From CAYNTG01 sp964400105 (GTDB lineage: Bacteria; UBP14; UBA6098), in contig CAYNTG010000049.1 of NCBI GenBank assembly GCA_964400105.1, forward strand, positions 1 through 15,791: a DNA stretch of 15,791 bases. The letters run 5' to 3'. The notes beneath the pieces were generated by a model, which was given only the letters and a program-made list of their open reading frames with translations, had not been told where the DNA came from and did no database searches. Shown here one piece after another: positions 13,250 to 15,791 of the stretch (positions are counted from its first letter, which is position 1; each line of letters opens with the position of its first letter). Made by a program: the position numbers and the translations under genes.

Positions 13250-15565
13250 ATGATTACTAAAAGCCAAAACGAGATGCTTTTCGAATACCTTAGCAAGATG
13301 CAATTCAAAATTGTAAAAAAGAAGAAAAATGCTTTCTTAGCTGAACGAACAGTTGCTGGCGAAATAACAAGGATTGCTTTCTACATTGCCGAATCTGAAG
13401 AAGAATATAATAATGATGACTTAACAAATTTTTGGACTGGAGCCCAATCGAAATATAAATTACGATTCATTGGTCCCAAGAAAACACAAGAACTGGCCAA
13501 ATCGCTTATAACCATAACAAATGCAACGGCTAGTACTTTGGATGAATACTTCAATGAAACATTCGATTCGATTAATTTAGCTAATATTATAATAAAAAGA
13601 GCTGAAGATATAATACCAAAAAGCAAATATATAGAACAGGATGTAATGCTTAATGATGGATCAACACGCACAGCTATTAAATATCTTGAAACGATCAAAA
13701 CAAATAAGGACGGGGGAAAGCAACTCCTAATACTCTTAGCGCCTGGTGGATACGGAAAAACTTCACTCGCATATACATACGCTCGTTTATTAGCTGAAAC
13801 CCACTTAAAAGACTCACACGAACCAATTCCATTTATAATTTCACTTTCAAGGCACAGGAAAGTTAAAGAATATGCAGAATTAATACTAACGACTTTAGAA
13901 GATGAAAAATTGATCGGTATTTATAGCAATGCCTTCGCATATTTAGTAAATATTGGAAAGATAATTCCGATTCTTGATGGGTTTGATGAATTGGCTGAAA
14001 CGGGTGGTATGAATGTAGCTAGAGGCACATTAAAAGAGTTATGCAACGCTTTCGACACAGAAAGTAATTCAAAGATATTCGTCACTTCAAGGGAAACTTT
14101 CTTTAAACATAGGGGCGATACATCAATCTTCGGCAAAGAAGGCACGTCAAATATAGGATTTGATTTCGATACTGTTGATTTACAACCATTTACTGAAGAC
14201 CAGAGTAGGGAGTTTTTAAAGCTACATAATATCCCAAACGAACTTTTGGATGATTATATGTCTGTTTTAAAAATTGGAGCAGAAACCGGTATAGATAATC
14301 CATTAGGAAATCCGTTAATGTTAGATACTCTTGCAAGAGGATTACCTCCCGATAAATTTAAGCAAGTAGATTGGCAAGCTGAAGATATTTTCGAGCTATG
14401 CGTAAAAGAAATATGTAAACGTGAATACGAAAGACACGGAGAATTCAATGTTCAACAACAAACGGATATTTTAACACAGCTTGCAGATTGGGCATTTTTA
14501 TTGGAATCATACAATATTGATGACATTGAAGATTTATTAAGAAGCTTCGCTAGTAAAGACCTTTCCAAGGATATGACTACCGAACAAAAAGAAGAAATGA
14601 TTGGGAATAGGTTGCTTAGACTTAAAAGCCACGCATTATTCAGCACAATAGATACAGGTAAAGGATTCTTTGTAAACTTTGTTCATCCATTTTTCAGAGA
14701 TTATTTCCTATCCTTGAGCTTAAAAAAGTTAATTACTGAGGAGAAATATGTTGTTTTAGCAAAAGAGTATTTTAGTAAAAAACTCCCAGAATTCACAAAG
14801 GCTTATATAATAAAGAAGCTGGATTTAGCCCCTTGTGCTTTTGCGTTTGCTAATGAAATCGGAATTCGTTTTCAAACAAGTTTCAAAGAATTCTTCGGAC
14901 TCGCTTTGCAAAAATGCGATTCTGAAGATCAGACTGATATAAATAAAAGGACTATCGCGTTAAATTCTATTTTTAAAGAGGATTCTAGGGTATGGCAATT
15001 TAAAAATCTGGAGAATATCGAATTAAGAAGTCTTAAATTTTCGGGATTTATCTTTAGAGGTTGTGATTTCTCAGATTCGATTTGGAGAGATATAGATATA
15101 GACGATTCCAAAATAGAAGGATGCACTTTCTATAAAGCTCGTTGGTTTGGAGGTAAATTAACACCCGATATATATAGGGCTTTTGAAAGCGGCGGTGGTG
15201 ATTATCATGGGAGCGATGTAAATGAATCCGAGGTTGAAATAAAAAATCCATGCGATGATCCTATAATTTACTTATTACAAAAAGTATTTAATAGATTTTC
15301 AAATCAAAATGCTAGGAAGGAAATTAGTTTTTACAATGGCCTTGCAGGCCAAGAGGTAAAATTTACAAGAAAGGAAATTCTTCCATTATTAGTAAAGAAT
15401 AGTATTCTTATAAAGGATGAAAAAACTCACGACAATATTCTTATATACGATAGTATGTTTAGAGATGAGTTCAATTCATTATTTGAAACAGGTACCATAG
15501 CACCTGAATTAAAGCAAATATTAGATACGTTAAATGAGAAAGCAAAGCGTTATTATCTAAGCTAA
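13250..15565 (+). CDS. NACHT-type STAND NTPase with pentapeptide-like repeats, candidate anti-phage NLR-like protein
   Basis: The 771-residue protein has an ATPase core of the NACHT/STAND type. The Walker A APGGYGKT is at 164-171 (Ala replaces the first Gly). The Walker B IIPILDGFDEL is at 238-248, sensor-like FVTSRET at 277-283, NPLGNPLML at 350-358, and a winged-helix-end motif FVHPFFRDYFLSL at 477-489. Residues 1-110 precede the NTPase and match no domain I know; they begin with K-rich strands and may be the effector. Residues 587-628 hold pentapeptide-like repeats (LKFSGFIFRGCDFSDSIW). Residues 675-771 form a separate domain, possibly a winged helix. No signal or membrane segment is seen. 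Known bacterial NACHT proteins act in phage defence, with the C-terminus sensing and the N-terminus acting; that role is inferred here. The gene is AT-rich (20 of 60 G+C in 13621-13680), suggesting transfer. Confidence 0.88.
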   Translation: MITKSQNEMLFEYLSKMQFKIVKKKKNAFLAERTVAGEITRIAFYIAESEEEYNNDDLTNFWTGAQSKYKLRFIGPKKTQELAKSLITITNATASTLDEYFNETFDSINLANIIIKRAEDIIPKSKYIEQDVMLNDGSTRTAIKYLETIKTNKDGGKQLLILLAPGGYGKTSLAYTYARLLAETHLKDSHEPIPFIISLSRHRKVKEYAELILTTLEDEKLIGIYSNAFAYLVNIGKIIPILDGFDELAETGGMNVARGTLKELCNAFDTESNSKIFVTSRETFFKHRGDTSIFGKEGTSNIGFDFDTVDLQPFTEDQSREFLKLHNIPNELLDDYMSVLKIGAETGIDNPLGNPLMLDTLARGLPPDKFKQVDWQAEDIFELCVKEICKREYERHGEFNVQQQTDILTQLADWAFLLESYNIDDIEDLLRSFASKDLSKDMTTEQKEEMIGNRLLRLKSHALFSTIDTGKGFFVNFVHPFFRDYFLSLSLKKLITEEKYVVLAKEYFSKKLPEFTKAYIIKKLDLAPCAFAFANEIGIRFQTSFKEFFGLALQKCDSEDQTDINKRTIALNSIFKEDSRVWQFKNLENIELRSLKFSGFIFRGCDFSDSIWRDIDIDDSKIEGCTFYKARWFGGKLTPDIYRAFESGGGDYHGSDVNESEVEIKNPCDDPIIYLLQKVFNRFSNQNARKEISFYNGLAGQEVKFTRKEILPLLVKNSILIKDEKTHDNILIYDSMFRDEFNSLFETGTIAPELKQILDTLNEKAKRYYLS

Positions 15566-15614
15566 TTAAGTAGAATAAAATTAGTCACCTGTTCTTTCAC
15601 AGTCTATAATTTTT

Positions 15615-15705
15615 CGCCCGTTTAACCGATTAACACGGGAGTAAAATCCCGTCTTTGATGGCGCGAAAGGAGGGTGTTCCGCCGCAAAGCTCCTATTTTC
15701 GGGCG
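15615..15705. ncRNA. Structured non-coding element (closing stem, hairpin and possible pseudoknot)
   Basis: CGCCCG (15615-15620) can pair with CGGGCG (15700-15705), closing a 91-base unit. Inside are a perfect hairpin ACGGGA-gtaaaa-TCCCGT (15635-15652) and two interleaved pairings, GGCG (15660-15663) with CGCC (15680-15683) and GGAG (15669-15672) with CTCC (15690-15693), which would form a pseudoknot. No known riboswitch or RNA family was matched. It could be an RNA, a MITE or a REP-type repeat. Strand is unknown. Confidence 0.35.
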
Positions 15706-15722
15706 TATGAATATAAATGACG

Positions 15723-15791
15723 AGCGATTTTATCGCTATGATTATTGTTCAATGAGCAATGCCCCGCACTTCCCCGCCGGGGATTCGGGGC
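15723..15791. repeat. Run of hairpins at the window end
   Basis: AGCGA-tttta-TCGCT (15723-15737) is followed by TTGTTC-aat-GAGCAA (15745-15759, one G-T wobble). After that come nested pairings GCCCC/GGGGC around CCCC-gcc-GGGG, running to the last base. Together with 15615-15705 this makes almost all of 15600-15791 palindromic. No terminator-type T-run was found. The element is cut by the window edge. Confidence 0.4.

Noticed and set aside
15651..15700. Cyclic-di-GMP (GEMM) or fluoride riboswitch
   Set aside because: GCAAAGC and GAAA fragments recall GEMM, but the conserved stem order and flanking bases do not fit; no riboswitch consensus could be laid over it.
15707..15791. Open frame MNINDERFYRYD... 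running off the right edge
   Set aside because: Only 28 codons, no ribosome site at a usable distance, and the whole stretch is made of hairpins. It could be a partial gene, but the support is too thin.
1..15791. CRISPR array, tRNA or rRNA genes, transposase or integrase
   Set aside because: No regularly spaced direct repeats, cloverleaf sequence, rRNA segment or recombinase motif was seen in the window.

Overview
The window looks like part of a metagenome-assembled contig from a diderm (Gram-negative type) bacterium of an FCB-like or candidate-phylum (WOR-3/Zixibacteria-like) lineage. Diderm character comes from a KDO-8-phosphate synthase and an outer-membrane secretin. The lineage hint comes from a secreted protein ending in a PNPFNS-type C-terminal sorting motif. 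A run of exactly 100 N bases marks a scaffold join. The taxonomic reading is an inference.

Layout. (1) 1-910, minus: 3'-truncated secreted protein with a sorting-type C-terminus. (2) 1204-2271, plus: a small two-helix membrane protein and kdsA. (3) 2277-7732, minus: a type IV pilus/competence operon transcribed pilM-pilN-pilO-(AMIN protein / PilP-like)-pilQ-recR, with a near-consensus promoter at 7775-7803. The scaffold gap lies in the AMIN-to-PilP linker, so these may be one fused gene. (4) 7840-11952, minus: uvrA, a VanZ-like membrane protein and a short Ppx/GppA-type phosphatase, in that transcription order. (5) 12251-13117, plus: dinD, divergent from uvrA across a 298-base intergenic region full of inverted repeats. 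(6) 13250-15565, plus: a 771-residue NACHT-type STAND NTPase, much more AT-rich than its neighbours, with its own candidate promoter and an 11-codon leader ORF. (7) 15566-15791: hairpin-rich sequence that looks non-coding.

How the genes fit together. PilM/N/O/P form the inner-membrane alignment platform and PilQ the outer-membrane pore of a type IV pilus or DNA-uptake machine. RecR, at the end of the same operon, loads RecA on single-stranded DNA, which would suit recombination of imported DNA. uvrA and dinD are DNA-damage-response genes placed back to back. The best candidate for an uncharacterised system is the NACHT protein: a STAND ATPase core, an N-terminal domain I do not recognise, pentapeptide-like repeats and a distinct C-terminal domain, in an AT-rich accessory insertion. 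That matches the general build of bacterial NLR-like anti-phage proteins, but its function is inferred, not shown.
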